This document shows positions 42,684-51,217 of a DNA stretch of 64,000 nucleotides, in pieces. How positions within the stretch are numbered: position 1 is the first letter of the stretch; each line of letters opens with the position of its first letter. The position numbers and the translations under genes are program-made. The notes beneath the pieces are model-generated. The model was not told the origin of the DNA and searched no databases. It saw only the letters and a list, made by a program, of their open reading frames with translations. This DNA comes from Microbacterium sp. SSM24 (lineage in GTDB: Bacteria > Actinomycetota > Actinomycetes > Actinomycetales > Microbacteriaceae): contig NZ_JAPDNQ010000001.1 in NCBI RefSeq assembly GCF_025989145.1, forward strand, positions 434,001-498,000, written 5' to 3'.

Positions 42684-44156
42684 TCAGGCGAAGGGGTTGG
42701 CCGTCAGCGTGTACTTGGTCTGGAGGTACTCGTGGATGCCCTCGGCGCCGCCCTCGCGGCCCAGGCCCGACATCTTCCAGCCGCCGAACGGGGCGGCGGC
42801 GTTGGAGACCACGCCGACGTTGAGGCCCATCATGCCGGTCTCGAGGCGCTCGATCATGCGCTGACCGCGGGTGAGGCTCTCGGTGAAGACGTAGGAGACC
42901 AGCCCGTACTCGGTGTCATTGGCGATCGCGACGGCCTCGTCCTCGGTGTCGAACGGGACGATCGCGAGCACCGGACCGAAGATCTCCTCGCGGAGGATGT
43001 CGCTGCCCGGCTGCACGTCGGTGACGACGGTCGGCTCGTAGAACGTGCCCGCCCCCTCGATCTCGTTGCCGCCGGTGCGCACCTGCGCGCCGCGCTGCAC
43101 GGCGTCGGCGACGAGCGAGGCGGCCTTGTCGACGGCGTCCTGGTTGATGAGGGGGCCGATCGCGACGCCGTCCTCGGTGCCCCGGCCGATCTTCATGCCC
43201 TGCACCCGCTCGGTCACCCGGCGCGCGAACTCGTCCGCCACCGACCGCTGCACGATGAACCGGTTCGCGGCGGTGCACGCCTGCCCGATGTTGCGGAACT
43301 TCGCCAGCATCGCACCGTCGACCGCCTTGTCGAGGTCGGCGTCCTCGAACACCACGAACGGGGCGTTGCCGCCGAGCTCCATCGACGTGCGCAGCACACC
43401 CTGCGCGGACTGCTCCAGCAGCCGCTGACCGACCCCGGTCGACCCGGTGAACGACAGCTTCCGCAGCCGCGGGTCGCGGATGATCGGCTCGGACACCTTC
43501 CCGGACGTCGACGTCGTGAACACGTTGACGACGCCCTTGGGGAGTCCGGCGTCCTCGAGCAGCTTCGCGAACGCGAGGGTGGTCAGGGGGGTGAGCTCGG
43601 CGGGCTTGATCACGACCGTGCAGCCCGCGGCGAGCGCGGGCGCGATCTTGCGCGTCGCCATCGCGAGCGGGAAGTTCCACGGCGTGATCAGGAAGCACGG
43701 CCCGACCGGATGCTGCGACACGATCATCCGCCCGGTGCCCTCGGGGTTCGCGCCGTACCGGCCCTGCACACGAGCGGTCTCCTCACTGAACCACCGCAGG
43801 AACTCGCCGCCGTAGCCGACCTCGCCGCGCGCCTCGGCCAGCGGCTTGCCCATCTCGATCGTCATCAGCAGCGCGAAGTCCTCCTTGCGCTCCTGCAGCA
43901 GATCGAACGCGCGACGCAGGATCTCCGCCCGCTCCCGCGCCGGCGTCGCCGCCCACGCCGGGAACGCGTCGACGGCCGCATCGAGAGCCGCCTTGCCGTC
44001 CTCGGCCGACGCGTCCGCGATCTCCTTCACCACCGCACCCGTCGCCGGGTCGTAGACCTTCAGCGTCCGCCCGTCCGCGGCCGCACGCCACTCGCCGCCG
44101 ATGAACAGCCCATCGGGCACAGCCGCCAGCAGCTCGATCTCACGGTTCTCGGTCAC
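42684..44156 (-). CDS. gabD: NAD(P)-dependent succinate-semialdehyde dehydrogenase family enzyme
   Basis: 490 residues of the aldehyde dehydrogenase fold, closest in pattern to GabD: FNxx-type core FLITPWNFPLAMATRKIAPALAAGCTVVIKPAELTPL, general base in MELGGNAPFVVFEDAD and nucleophile Cys in NIGQACTAANRF. GTG start at 44154-44156 with GGGAG upstream. Next to an aromatic monooxygenase it may oxidise a semialdehyde from that pathway rather than from GABA. Exact substrate uncertain. Confidence 0.85.
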   Translation of the reverse strand: MTENREIELLAAVPDGLFIGGEWRAAADGRTLKVYDPATGAVVKEIADASAEDGKAALDAAVDAFPAWAATPARERAEILRRAFDLLQERKEDFALLMTIEMGKPLAEARGEVGYGGEFLRWFSEETARVQGRYGANPEGTGRMIVSQHPVGPCFLITPWNFPLAMATRKIAPALAAGCTVVIKPAELTPLTTLAFAKLLEDAGLPKGVVNVFTTSTSGKVSEPIIRDPRLRKLSFTGSTGVGQRLLEQSAQGVLRTSMELGGNAPFVVFEDADLDKAVDGAMLAKFRNIGQACTAANRFIVQRSVADEFARRVTERVQGMKIGRGTEDGVAIGPLINQDAVDKAASLVADAVQRGAQVRTGGNEIEGAGTFYEPTVVTDVQPGSDILREEIFGPVLAIVPFDTEDEAVAIANDTEYGLVSYVFTESLTRGQRMIERLETGMMGLNVGVVSNAAAPFGGWKMSGLGREGGAEGIHEYLQTKYTLTANPFA

Positions 44157-44291
44157 GGGGACTCCCTCGTCGGTTCCGGATGCCGCGGCATCCCTGTTCG
44201 ATGACTTCGGGGCAATTCTGCCCCGCGTCGGCCGGTCGGCCGATATACACGACGTACAGCGGCGGGGTTGCGTTCACCCCGCTGGACAGCT

Positions 44292-46187
44292 TCAGCCGAC
44301 CGCGTGCTGATCGGTCAGGGCGCCGGCGAAGAACGCGGTCAGCTCTTCGGTCGCCGAGAGCGGCACGACGGCGGCGACGTACTGGTCGGGGCGCACGACG
44401 ACCACGACCCCGTCGCGCGAGAGCTCGCGCTCGGCGAAGATGTCGTCGGTGCTCCAGGCGCTGGGCGCGGCGGCGTAGACCTTCTCCCAGTCGATGAGCC
44501 CGAGCGGACCCGTGCGCGGGAGGAAGACGTCGGGCACGGCCGTGAGGTCGACATCCTCGAACCGCTGCTGGTAGATCGCCTTCACGTCGAACACCGCATC
44601 GGCATCGGCTCCGGCTGGAGTGTGCCGCGCGAAGGGCGAGTCCGGCGACGATGCCCAGTCCGCCCAGGCCGCGAGCGCGGAATCCTCGCCCGCCGGAGCG
44701 GCGTCGGCGAAGGCGTACACGCGCCAGCGCCCGTCGGCCTTCGCGTGGTGGCCGAGATGCACGACGTTGCCGTCGCACACCCGCACGACCTCGACGGACG
44801 CGAAGCGCTTGCCGAGGGGGAAGCCCGCCGCGAGAGGCTGGTGCGCGGCATCCGTCACGACCATCGACGGACCGTACTGGGTCATGAAACCGGACGGGAA
44901 CTCGGCGGTGCCGAGGTAGAAGGTCGCGAGCTCCTGGGGGTCGGAGATCTCCTCCGGCTTGCGCGCCATGAGCGACGACCACTCGCGATCGAAGTCGATG
45001 AGCTGCTGCGCGACCGGCTGACGCTCCGCCGAGTAGGTCTCGAGCAGCGACGCGGGAGCGAGGCCCGTCAGCACGTGGCCGAGCTTCCAGCCGAGGTTGA
45101 AGCCGTCCTGCATCGAGACGTTCATGCCCTGACCGGCCTTGGCGCTGTGGGTGTGGCACGCGTCGCCGGTGAGGAACACGTGCGGCGCACGTCCGCCGTC
45201 GCCGTCGTCGAAGCGGTCGGTCACGCGGTGGCCGACCTCGTACACGCTGTGCCACGCCACCTGCTTCACGTCGAGCGTGTACGGGTGGAGGATCTCGTTC
45301 GCGCGGCGGATGATCTCCTCGATCGGTGTCCGGCGCACGCGGTGGTCGTCGTCCTCGGCCACCTCGCCGAGGTCGATGTACATGCGGCTGAGGTAGCCGC
45401 CTTCGCGCGGAATGTGGAGGATGTTGCCCGCCGACGAGTTGATCGCGCATTTGGTGCGCCAATCGGGGAAGTCGGTGTTCACGAGCACGTCCATGACGCC
45501 CCACGCGTGCGCCGCGATCTCGCCGACATGCCGGCGGCCGATCGCCTCGCGCACACCGCTGCGGGCGCCGTCGCACCCCGCGACGTACTTCGCCCGCACG
45601 GTGCGCTCCTCGCCGGTGCGCTCGCCCGCGGTGTGGCGAAGCCGGACCTCGACCGGGTACTCCCCGGCCTCGTGCACGGTGAGGCCGACGAACTCGATGC
45701 CGTAGTCGGGCACGATGCGACCAGGGCCGTGGGCGGCGGCCTCGGCGAAGTAGTCGAGCACGCGCGCCTGGTTCACGATGAGGTGGGGGAACTCGCTGAT
45801 CTTGAAGGCGTAGTCCTCGGTGCGCGCCGTGCGCACGATGTTGCGCGGGTTCTCGGGGTCGGGTCCCCAGAAGTTCATGTAGGCGATGTTGTAGGCCTCG
45901 GCGACGATCCGCTCGGCGAAGCCGAACGCCTGGAAGGTCTCGACGCTGCGGGGCTGGATGCCGTCGGCCTGCCCGAGCACGAGCCGGCCGTCGCGGCGCT
46001 CGATCAGGCGCGTGGTGACGTCGGGGAACTGCGACAGCTGGGCCGCCAGCAGCATGCCGGCGGGACCGGAGCCGACGATGAGCACGTCCAGCTCGTCGGG
46101 GAGCTCGGCGGGGCGGTCGATGCCGGTGCCGGCGGCGTCCTGGATGCGGGGCTCGCCCGAGACGTAGCCGTGGTGGTGGAACTGCAT
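44292..46187 (-). CDS. FAD-dependent aromatic monooxygenase (phenol hydroxylase / 3-hydroxybenzoate 4-monooxygenase type)
   Basis: 631 residues. Class A flavoprotein: GxGxxG in DVLIVGSGPAGMLLAAQLS, the DG motif in YVAGCDGARSGVREAIG, the second FAD motif FLTGDACHTHSAKAGQGMNVSMQDGFNLGWKL, and a C-terminal thioredoxin-like domain as in phenol hydroxylases. Hydroxylates a phenolic ring with NADPH and O2. The length and features resemble MobA-type 3-hydroxybenzoate 4-monooxygenase, but the substrate is not certain. Divergent from an IclR regulator with two operators between. Confidence 0.85.
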   Translation of the reverse strand: MQFHHHGYVSGEPRIQDAAGTGIDRPAELPDELDVLIVGSGPAGMLLAAQLSQFPDVTTRLIERRDGRLVLGQADGIQPRSVETFQAFGFAERIVAEAYNIAYMNFWGPDPENPRNIVRTARTEDYAFKISEFPHLIVNQARVLDYFAEAAAHGPGRIVPDYGIEFVGLTVHEAGEYPVEVRLRHTAGERTGEERTVRAKYVAGCDGARSGVREAIGRRHVGEIAAHAWGVMDVLVNTDFPDWRTKCAINSSAGNILHIPREGGYLSRMYIDLGEVAEDDDHRVRRTPIEEIIRRANEILHPYTLDVKQVAWHSVYEVGHRVTDRFDDGDGGRAPHVFLTGDACHTHSAKAGQGMNVSMQDGFNLGWKLGHVLTGLAPASLLETYSAERQPVAQQLIDFDREWSSLMARKPEEISDPQELATFYLGTAEFPSGFMTQYGPSMVVTDAAHQPLAAGFPLGKRFASVEVVRVCDGNVVHLGHHAKADGRWRVYAFADAAPAGEDSALAAWADWASSPDSPFARHTPAGADADAVFDVKAIYQQRFEDVDLTAVPDVFLPRTGPLGLIDWEKVYAAAPSAWSTDDIFAERELSRDGVVVVVRPDQYVAAVVPLSATEELTAFFAGALTDQHAVG

Positions 46188-46231
46188 GCGACTCCTCGTG
46201 CGACGTCATCGTTGCGGAAGCGGGACTTCGT

Positions 46232-46266
46232 GTTCTATATTCGAACGCGTCGTTCTACTATTGAAC
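46232..46266. promoter_or_regulatory. Two IclR-type operators
   Basis: GTTCTATATTCGAAC (46232-46246) and GTTCTACTATTGAAC (46252-46266): both GTTC-N7-GAAC, 20 bp apart, on the same DNA face. They lie between the monooxygenase and iclR-type genes. Confidence 0.65.
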
Positions 46267-46311
46267 AGATCGTATACGAAGCGCCCGCCATAGGGCAAGG
46301 GAGGTCGCGTG

Positions 46312-47016
46312 ATGGCCGAGAGCGGCGCGCCCGCCTCGCAGACGCTGAGTCGCGGCATCCGGATCCTCGAAGTGCTCGCCGACGCGCGCGAGCCGCTGTC
46401 GATCGACGACCTCGCGCGGCGCCTCGACGTGCACCGCTCGGTGGCCTACCGCCTGCTCCGCACGCTCGAGGACCACGGCCTCGTCGCACGCGACGGCAAC
46501 GGCCGGGTCTCGCTCGGCGCGCGCATGGCCGCCCTCGCGGCGGGCGTCGCGCACGATCTGCAGGCCGAGGCGCTGCCCGAACTCACGGACGTCGCGAACG
46601 AGTTCGGCATGACCTGCTTCCTCAGCGTTCTCGACCATGACGAGTGCGTCACGCTCGCGAGCGTCGAGCCCCGGCATTCCGTCGCCTCGGTCGCGCAGCG
46701 GCCGGGAACGCGGCATCCGGTCACCCGCGGAGCCCCCGGCAAGGCGATCCTCTCCCTCGTCCCCGGCGCGTCCTGGCCGGCGGAAGCCGCCGCGAGCCTG
46801 CGGGACGAAGTGGCGGATGCCGCATCCCGGGGATGGTTCGAGAGCCACGACGAGGTCATCCCCAGCCTGCGAGCCGTCGCCGTTCCGCTCGAACTCCGCG
46901 GCCGCGGACCCGCCGCGATCGCGGTCGTCTACCTCGCGAGCCGCCATGAGCCGGCCGAGATCGCCGCGCGACTGACGCGCTCGGCCGCCGTCATCCGCGC
47001 GGCGCTCGGGGACTGA
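46312..47016 (+). CDS. IclR-family transcriptional regulator
   Basis: 234 residues: an N-terminal winged helix (LSRGIRILEVLADAREPLSIDDLARRLDVHRSVAYRLLRTLEDHGLVA) and a C-terminal effector domain (CFLSVLDHDECVTLASVEPRH ... GTRHPVTRGAPGKAILSLVPG). ATG at 46312 follows AAGGGAGG with 7-nt spacing. Controls the divergent monooxygenase through the paired operators, with an aromatic compound as the likely effector. Confidence 0.88.
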   Translation: MAESGAPASQTLSRGIRILEVLADAREPLSIDDLARRLDVHRSVAYRLLRTLEDHGLVARDGNGRVSLGARMAALAAGVAHDLQAEALPELTDVANEFGMTCFLSVLDHDECVTLASVEPRHSVASVAQRPGTRHPVTRGAPGKAILSLVPGASWPAEAAASLRDEVADAASRGWFESHDEVIPSLRAVAVPLELRGRGPAAIAVVYLASRHEPAEIAARLTRSAAVIRAALGD

Positions 47017-47043
47017 GCCGCCCGCCCGATTTCGATCGGCGAG

Positions 47044-47343
47044 TCAGGCGTAGGAGGTCGCGAACGTCATGAGCATCGCGGCGACGCGCTGCGGCACGCC
47101 CGCGAACGCGGCGGCGCGACCGTCGGAGGCCATGTACTCCTCCTCCAGCGCGAGGAAGGCGCTCTCGTCTCCCTCGGCGCTGACCGCCCAGATGAACTCG
47201 TTCGTCTCAGGGATGCCGTAGGCGAACTCGATCTCGAAGCCGGCGGCAGGGCGCACATGCGGCATCCACTCCTCCCACCAGTCGACGAAGGCCTCGTACT
47301 CCCCTTCGACGAGCGTGTACCGGCGCAGCTGAATGGTCCTCAT
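47044..47343 (-). CDS. NIPSNAP family protein
   Basis: 99 residues, an alpha-beta dimeric-barrel domain: MRTIQLRRYTLVEGEYEAFVDWWEEWMPHVRPAAGFEIEFAYGIPETNEFIWAVSAEG. Bacterial NIPSNAP proteins have no firm function but often sit near catabolic oxygenases. The ATG at 47341-47343 follows GGAGG. Divergent from the ThDP enzyme gene 147 bp away. Confidence 0.8.
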   Translation of the reverse strand: MRTIQLRRYTLVEGEYEAFVDWWEEWMPHVRPAAGFEIEFAYGIPETNEFIWAVSAEGDESAFLALEEEYMASDGRAAAFAGVPQRVAAMLMTFATSYA

Positions 47344-47490
47344 GCCTCCATCCTGCCGTCTCCGGGGGTGTGGCATACTCGTGTCGTCCGGCGGGAACGA
47401 CCCTGCCGGTGCTCGAAAAAAGGGCACGCAGCGCGGACGCGCGAGACACATACGGCCTCGAATCCGTTCTCGTCTCGCAGGAGTCCCCTC

Positions 47491-49143
47491 ATGCCGACCG
47501 TATCCGCGCACGTCGCGCTCACGCTCGCCCGCCACATCGACCACGTCTTCGGGGTCATGGGCAACGGCAACGCCTACTTCCTCGACGCCCTCGAGCGCTC
47601 GACCGGCGCCTCGTTCACAGCCGTGCGCCACGAGGCGGGCGGGGTCGTCGCCGCGGACGCGCACCACCGCGCGTCCGGCCGCCTCGCCGCCGCGACCGCG
47701 ACCTACGGCGCCGGGTTCACCAACACGCTGACCGCTCTCGCCGAGGCCGTGCAGGCGCACGTACCGCTCGTGCTCGTCGTCGGCGACGAGCCCACGTCGG
47801 GCCCGCGACCGTGGGACGTCGACCAGATCGCGCTCGCGTCGGCGGTCGGTGCGCGCACGTACACCGTCGGACGAGCGGATGCCGCCGCCACGACGATCAT
47901 CGCGATCGAGCACGCGCTCACCTACCGGGTGCCGACGGTGCTGGCGATTCCCTACGACGTCGCGTCGCGCGACGCCGGGCCGCTGCCCGAGGCGCCCGAA
48001 CCCCGGCTGCCCGCGCCGCTCTCCCCCGCCGGACCCTTCGCGCAGGGAGCGATCGACGATCTGGCGGCGGCGCTGGCCTCGGCGCGGCATCCGTTCCTCC
48101 TCGCCGGACGCGGCGCGTGGATCTCGGGCGCGGGCGAGGTGCTCGGCGAACTGGCCGATGCCGTGGGAGCCGTCACGGCCTCGACGGCGCTCGGGCGGGG
48201 CGTGTTCCCGCGGACCGAGTACGACCTCGGCGTGACCGGCGGATTCGGGGCGGAAGGCGCGATGGACCTGGTGCGCGAAGCCGACGTCGCGGTCGTGTTC
48301 GGAGCGTCGCTCAACCAGTTCACGATGCGCTTCGGCGACCTGTTCGCGCCGGGCACGCGCGTGTTCCAGGTCGACGTCGCACCGGCCGCGACCCACCCGC
48401 ACGTCGGCGGATACGTGCGCGGAGATGCGGCCGTGGTCGCGCGCGACGTGCTCGCGGCGGTCCGCGACGGCGGCGCCGCACCGAGCGGCTGGAGAGAGTC
48501 CGTCGACATCGCCGGAGCGCGGGCATACGACGCCGGAGACGGGCTCGCCCCCGACGGCCGCCTCGACCCGCGCTCGGTCGCGGCGCGCATCGGCGAGCTC
48601 CTCCCCGATGACCGCGTGGTCGTGTCGGACGGCGGCCACTTCATCGGCTGGGCGAACATGTACTGGCCCGTCGCCTCCCCCGATCGCATGATGATGATCG
48701 GCACCGCGTTCCAGTCGATCGGGCTCGGATTCCCGTCGGTGGCAGGCGCGGCGCTCGCGCAGCCCGAGGCGACCATCGTCCTCACCACGGGCGACGGCGG
48801 CGGACTCATGGCGCTCGCCGACCTCGAGACGGCCGTGCGCGTCGCCGGCGGCCGCGGGATCGCCGTCGTGTGGAACGACGCCGCCTACGGCGCCGAGGTG
48901 CACCTGTACGGGCTGAAGGGTCTCGCCGAGGATCCGATGCGCATCCCCGAGGTCGACTTCGCCGCGCTGGCCGCCGGCGTCGGCGCCGAGGGCGTGGTCG
49001 TGCGCTCGATGTCAGACCTCGATCGCCTCGCCGAGTGGAGTGGACAGGATGCGGCATCCCGCCCGTTCCTCCTGCTCGACTGCCGCATCTCGGGGGCCGT
49101 CGTCGCCCCGTACCAGCACGAGATCATTCGCGTGAACTCCTGA
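47491..49143 (+). CDS. Thiamine-diphosphate-dependent enzyme (decarboxylase / acetolactate synthase-like)
   Basis: 550 residues with three domains: Pyr domain with the catalytic Glu in VRHEAGGVVAADAHHRASGR, central domain, and PP domain with the ThDP motif GDGGGLMALADLETAV...NDAAYGAE. A decarboxylase or lyase of 2-oxo acids, resembling benzoylformate decarboxylase and acetolactate synthase; the substrate cannot be assigned. AGGAG precedes the ATG. Near the NIPSNAP and monooxygenase genes it may serve an aromatic route. Confidence 0.82.
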   Translation: MPTVSAHVALTLARHIDHVFGVMGNGNAYFLDALERSTGASFTAVRHEAGGVVAADAHHRASGRLAAATATYGAGFTNTLTALAEAVQAHVPLVLVVGDEPTSGPRPWDVDQIALASAVGARTYTVGRADAAATTIIAIEHALTYRVPTVLAIPYDVASRDAGPLPEAPEPRLPAPLSPAGPFAQGAIDDLAAALASARHPFLLAGRGAWISGAGEVLGELADAVGAVTASTALGRGVFPRTEYDLGVTGGFGAEGAMDLVREADVAVVFGASLNQFTMRFGDLFAPGTRVFQVDVAPAATHPHVGGYVRGDAAVVARDVLAAVRDGGAAPSGWRESVDIAGARAYDAGDGLAPDGRLDPRSVAARIGELLPDDRVVVSDGGHFIGWANMYWPVASPDRMMMIGTAFQSIGLGFPSVAGAALAQPEATIVLTTGDGGGLMALADLETAVRVAGGRGIAVVWNDAAYGAEVHLYGLKGLAEDPMRIPEVDFAALAAGVGAEGVVVRSMSDLDRLAEWSGQDAASRPFLLLDCRISGAVVAPYQHEIIRVNS

Positions 49144-49151
49144 CGCGCCGC

Positions 49152-49209
49152 CGAGTCGCCAAGACACGCCGTCGGTCTGCGCGCGATATCGGCGTGTCTT
49201 GGCGACTCG
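49152..49209. repeat. Palindromic repeat, family A, copy 5
   Basis: Perfect 20-bp arms CGAGTCGCCAAGACACGCCG (49152-49171) and complement (49190-49209), 18-nt loop. It lies between convergent genes, 9 bp after the ThDP enzyme stop codon. Confidence 0.93.
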
Positions 49210-49212
49210 AGG

Positions 49213-49244
49213 TGCGGGAGTGCGCGAGTGCGCGAGTGCGGGAG
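49213..49244. repeat. 8-bp tandem repeat, four units
   Basis: TGCGSGAG four times in a row, directly after the family A palindrome and before the paaG stop codon. A slippage-prone tract. Confidence 0.7.
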
Positions 49245-49251
49245 TGGGCGG

Positions 49252-50013
49252 TCAGGACCCGGTGAAGACCGGCGGGCGCTTCTCGCCGAACGCGGCGAAG
49301 CCCTCGCGGTAGTCCGCGGTGTCGCGAAGTTCGGCCTGGCCGCGGGTCTCGTCGGCGACGACGCGCCACAGCCGCTCGTCGCGGAGCTTGTCGATCAGCC
49401 GCTTCGAGGCGAGGAACGCCTGCGTCGGTCCGGATGCAACGCGCAGCGCGCGTTCGCGCGTGAAATCGAGCACCTCGCCGGCATCGACGACGCGGCTGAA
49501 AAGTCCGGCGGCGACGGCCTCCGCACCGGTGAGCAGCTCCCCGGTATAGATGAGGTCGAGCGCGCGGTGCGCGCCGAGCCGCTCGTACAGCAGCGCGTGT
49601 CCGCCGGAGTCGAGGAGCGCCCCCAGGTTCGCGAACGGCGACCCGACCTTCGCGGTCTCGGCGACGTAGACCACGTCGGTCGCGATCGCGAGCCCCAGCC
49701 CCACACCGAGGCACGCGCCGTGCACGGCCGCGAACGTCGGGGCGGGGAAAGCGGCCATGCGCCGCATGAGCGCCTCGACCGCGCCGAGGTAGCCGGACAC
49801 GTCGTCGGTCGCCGGGTCGACGCCGGCGATGTCGCGACCGGCGCAGAACGCCCGGCCCTCGCCGCGCAGCACCAGCGCGCGGACGCCGGCGGCCTCGGCC
49901 TCGGCGTACGCGGCATCCAGCTCCCCCAGCGCGTCGAGCGAGAGGGCGTTGAGCTTCTCGGGGGCGTCGAGGGCGATCTCGGCGACGGCGGCGTCGATCT
50001 GCAGCTGGATCAT
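49252..50013 (-). CDS. paaG: Enoyl-CoA hydratase/isomerase, PaaG-like
   Basis: 253 residues of the crotonase fold. Oxyanion-hole segments are RAFCAGRDIAG and GACLGVGLGLAIATD. The LLDSGGHALLYERLG stretch has Asp where hydratases have Glu, the pattern of PaaG, which converts ring-1,2-epoxyphenylacetyl-CoA to oxepin-CoA. Ten bp after paaE at the end of paaABCDE-G. Assignment to PaaG rather than PaaF is inference. Confidence 0.78.
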   Translation of the reverse strand: MIQLQIDAAVAEIALDAPEKLNALSLDALGELDAAYAEAEAAGVRALVLRGEGRAFCAGRDIAGVDPATDDVSGYLGAVEALMRRMAAFPAPTFAAVHGACLGVGLGLAIATDVVYVAETAKVGSPFANLGALLDSGGHALLYERLGAHRALDLIYTGELLTGAEAVAAGLFSRVVDAGEVLDFTRERALRVASGPTQAFLASKRLIDKLRDERLWRVVADETRGQAELRDTADYREGFAAFGEKRPPVFTGS

Positions 50014-50023
50014 GAGCGGGTCC

Positions 50024-51217
50024 TCACACGTCGTAGTCGACCACGACCCGGTCGGTCGTGGGGTGCGATTGGCAGGTCAGGATGTAGCCGCGCTCGAGCT
50101 CGTCGGGTTCGAGCGCGTAGTTCTCGGTCATGGTCACAGAGCCCTCGACGAGCCGGGCGCGGCAGGTGCCGCACACACCGCCCGCGCACGCGAACGGCGC
50201 GTCCGGCCGCACGCGCAGCGCCGCGTTGAGGATGGATTCGTGCGCCGCCACCGGGCTCTCGACGGTCGCCGACTGGCCGTCGAGAGTGACCTCGATGCGC
50301 AGCACGGGTTCGTCCGCCCGCACCTGCACGGCCCGCCCGGACGGCGCCTCGACGCGGCCGGCCTCGCCGGTCGTGAACAGCTCGTACCGCACGTGCGCGG
50401 GCTCGACGCCGATGTCGGCGAGCGTGTCGCGGCACAGCTGCACGAGTTCGAACGGCCCGCACAGGAACCACTCGTCGACGGTGTCGGGAAGCACGAGGGC
50501 GTCCAGGATGCGGCGCAGGCGCTCCTCGTCGATGCGGCCCGACAGCAGCGGCGCGGCGCGCTGCTCGCGCGAGAGCACATGGTGCAGCGCCAACCGCGAA
50601 GGGTAGCGGTCCTTGAGGTCGGCGAGCTCCTCGAGGAACATCACGTCGGTCGTGGACCGGTTCGTGTAGACGAGGGTGAATCGGGAGGTCTCGGACCGCG
50701 CGAGCACGGTCGCGGCGAGCGCCATCAGCGGCGTGATGCCCGAGCCTGCGGCGATTCCCGCGACATGAGCGCCATCGAGCTCGGCCAGCGTCGAGGTGAA
50801 GGTGCCCTGCGGGCTCATCACGTCGAGCTCGTCGCCGGGCCGCAGCTCGGTCTGCGCCCAGGTCGAGAAGCGGCCGCCCTGATCGCGCTTGATCGCGACG
50901 CTGATCGACCCCGCGCCCGTCGCGAGGTCGGTGCCGGGCGGGCGGCACAGCGAGTAGGAGCGGCGCACTTCGTGACCGTCGAGCTGGGTGCGCAGGGCGA
51001 CGTGCTGACCGGCGAGGTAGTCGAACTCGCCCTGGAGCTCCGCCGGGATCTCGAAGGTGACCTCGATCGCGGCATCCGTCAGCGGCCGCACGTCGGCGAC
51101 GCGCAGCGCATGGAACCGGGTGCGCCGTCGAACCGAGGGGGCGGGGCCTCCCACCGCGCTCGCGAGCAGGGCGTCGGCGACGCGCTCGGCCTCGGCGACG
51201 TCGTGGTCGGTCGTCAT
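50024..51217 (-). CDS. paaE: Phenylacetyl-CoA epoxidase reductase PaaE
   Basis: 397 residues. FAD/NAD-binding ferredoxin-reductase module (HEVRRSYSLCRPP, AAGSGITPLMALAATVL, WFLCGPFELVQLC) and a C-terminal plant-type [2Fe-2S] ferredoxin domain (FACAGGVCGTCRARL ... ILTCQSHP). Passes electrons from NADPH to the PaaABCD oxygenase. ATG overlaps the paaD stop (TGATG). Confidence 0.93.
   Translation of the reverse strand: MTTDHDVAEAERVADALLASAVGGPAPSVRRRTRFHALRVADVRPLTDAAIEVTFEIPAELQGEFDYLAGQHVALRTQLDGHEVRRSYSLCRPPGTDLATGAGSISVAIKRDQGGRFSTWAQTELRPGDELDVMSPQGTFTSTLAELDGAHVAGIAAGSGITPLMALAATVLARSETSRFTLVYTNRSTTDVMFLEELADLKDRYPSRLALHHVLSREQRAAPLLSGRIDEERLRRILDALVLPDTVDEWFLCGPFELVQLCRDTLADIGVEPAHVRYELFTTGEAGRVEAPSGRAVQVRADEPVLRIEVTLDGQSATVESPVAAHESILNAALRVRPDAPFACAGGVCGTCRARLVEGSVTMTENYALEPDELERGYILTCQSHPTTDRVVVDYDV

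Noticed and set aside
47375..47490. Guanidine-II (mini-ykkC) or TPP riboswitch before the ThDP enzyme gene
   Set aside because: One small hairpin with an ACGA-containing loop exists, but the second hairpin lacks ACGR and no TPP motif is present; the leader is not assigned.
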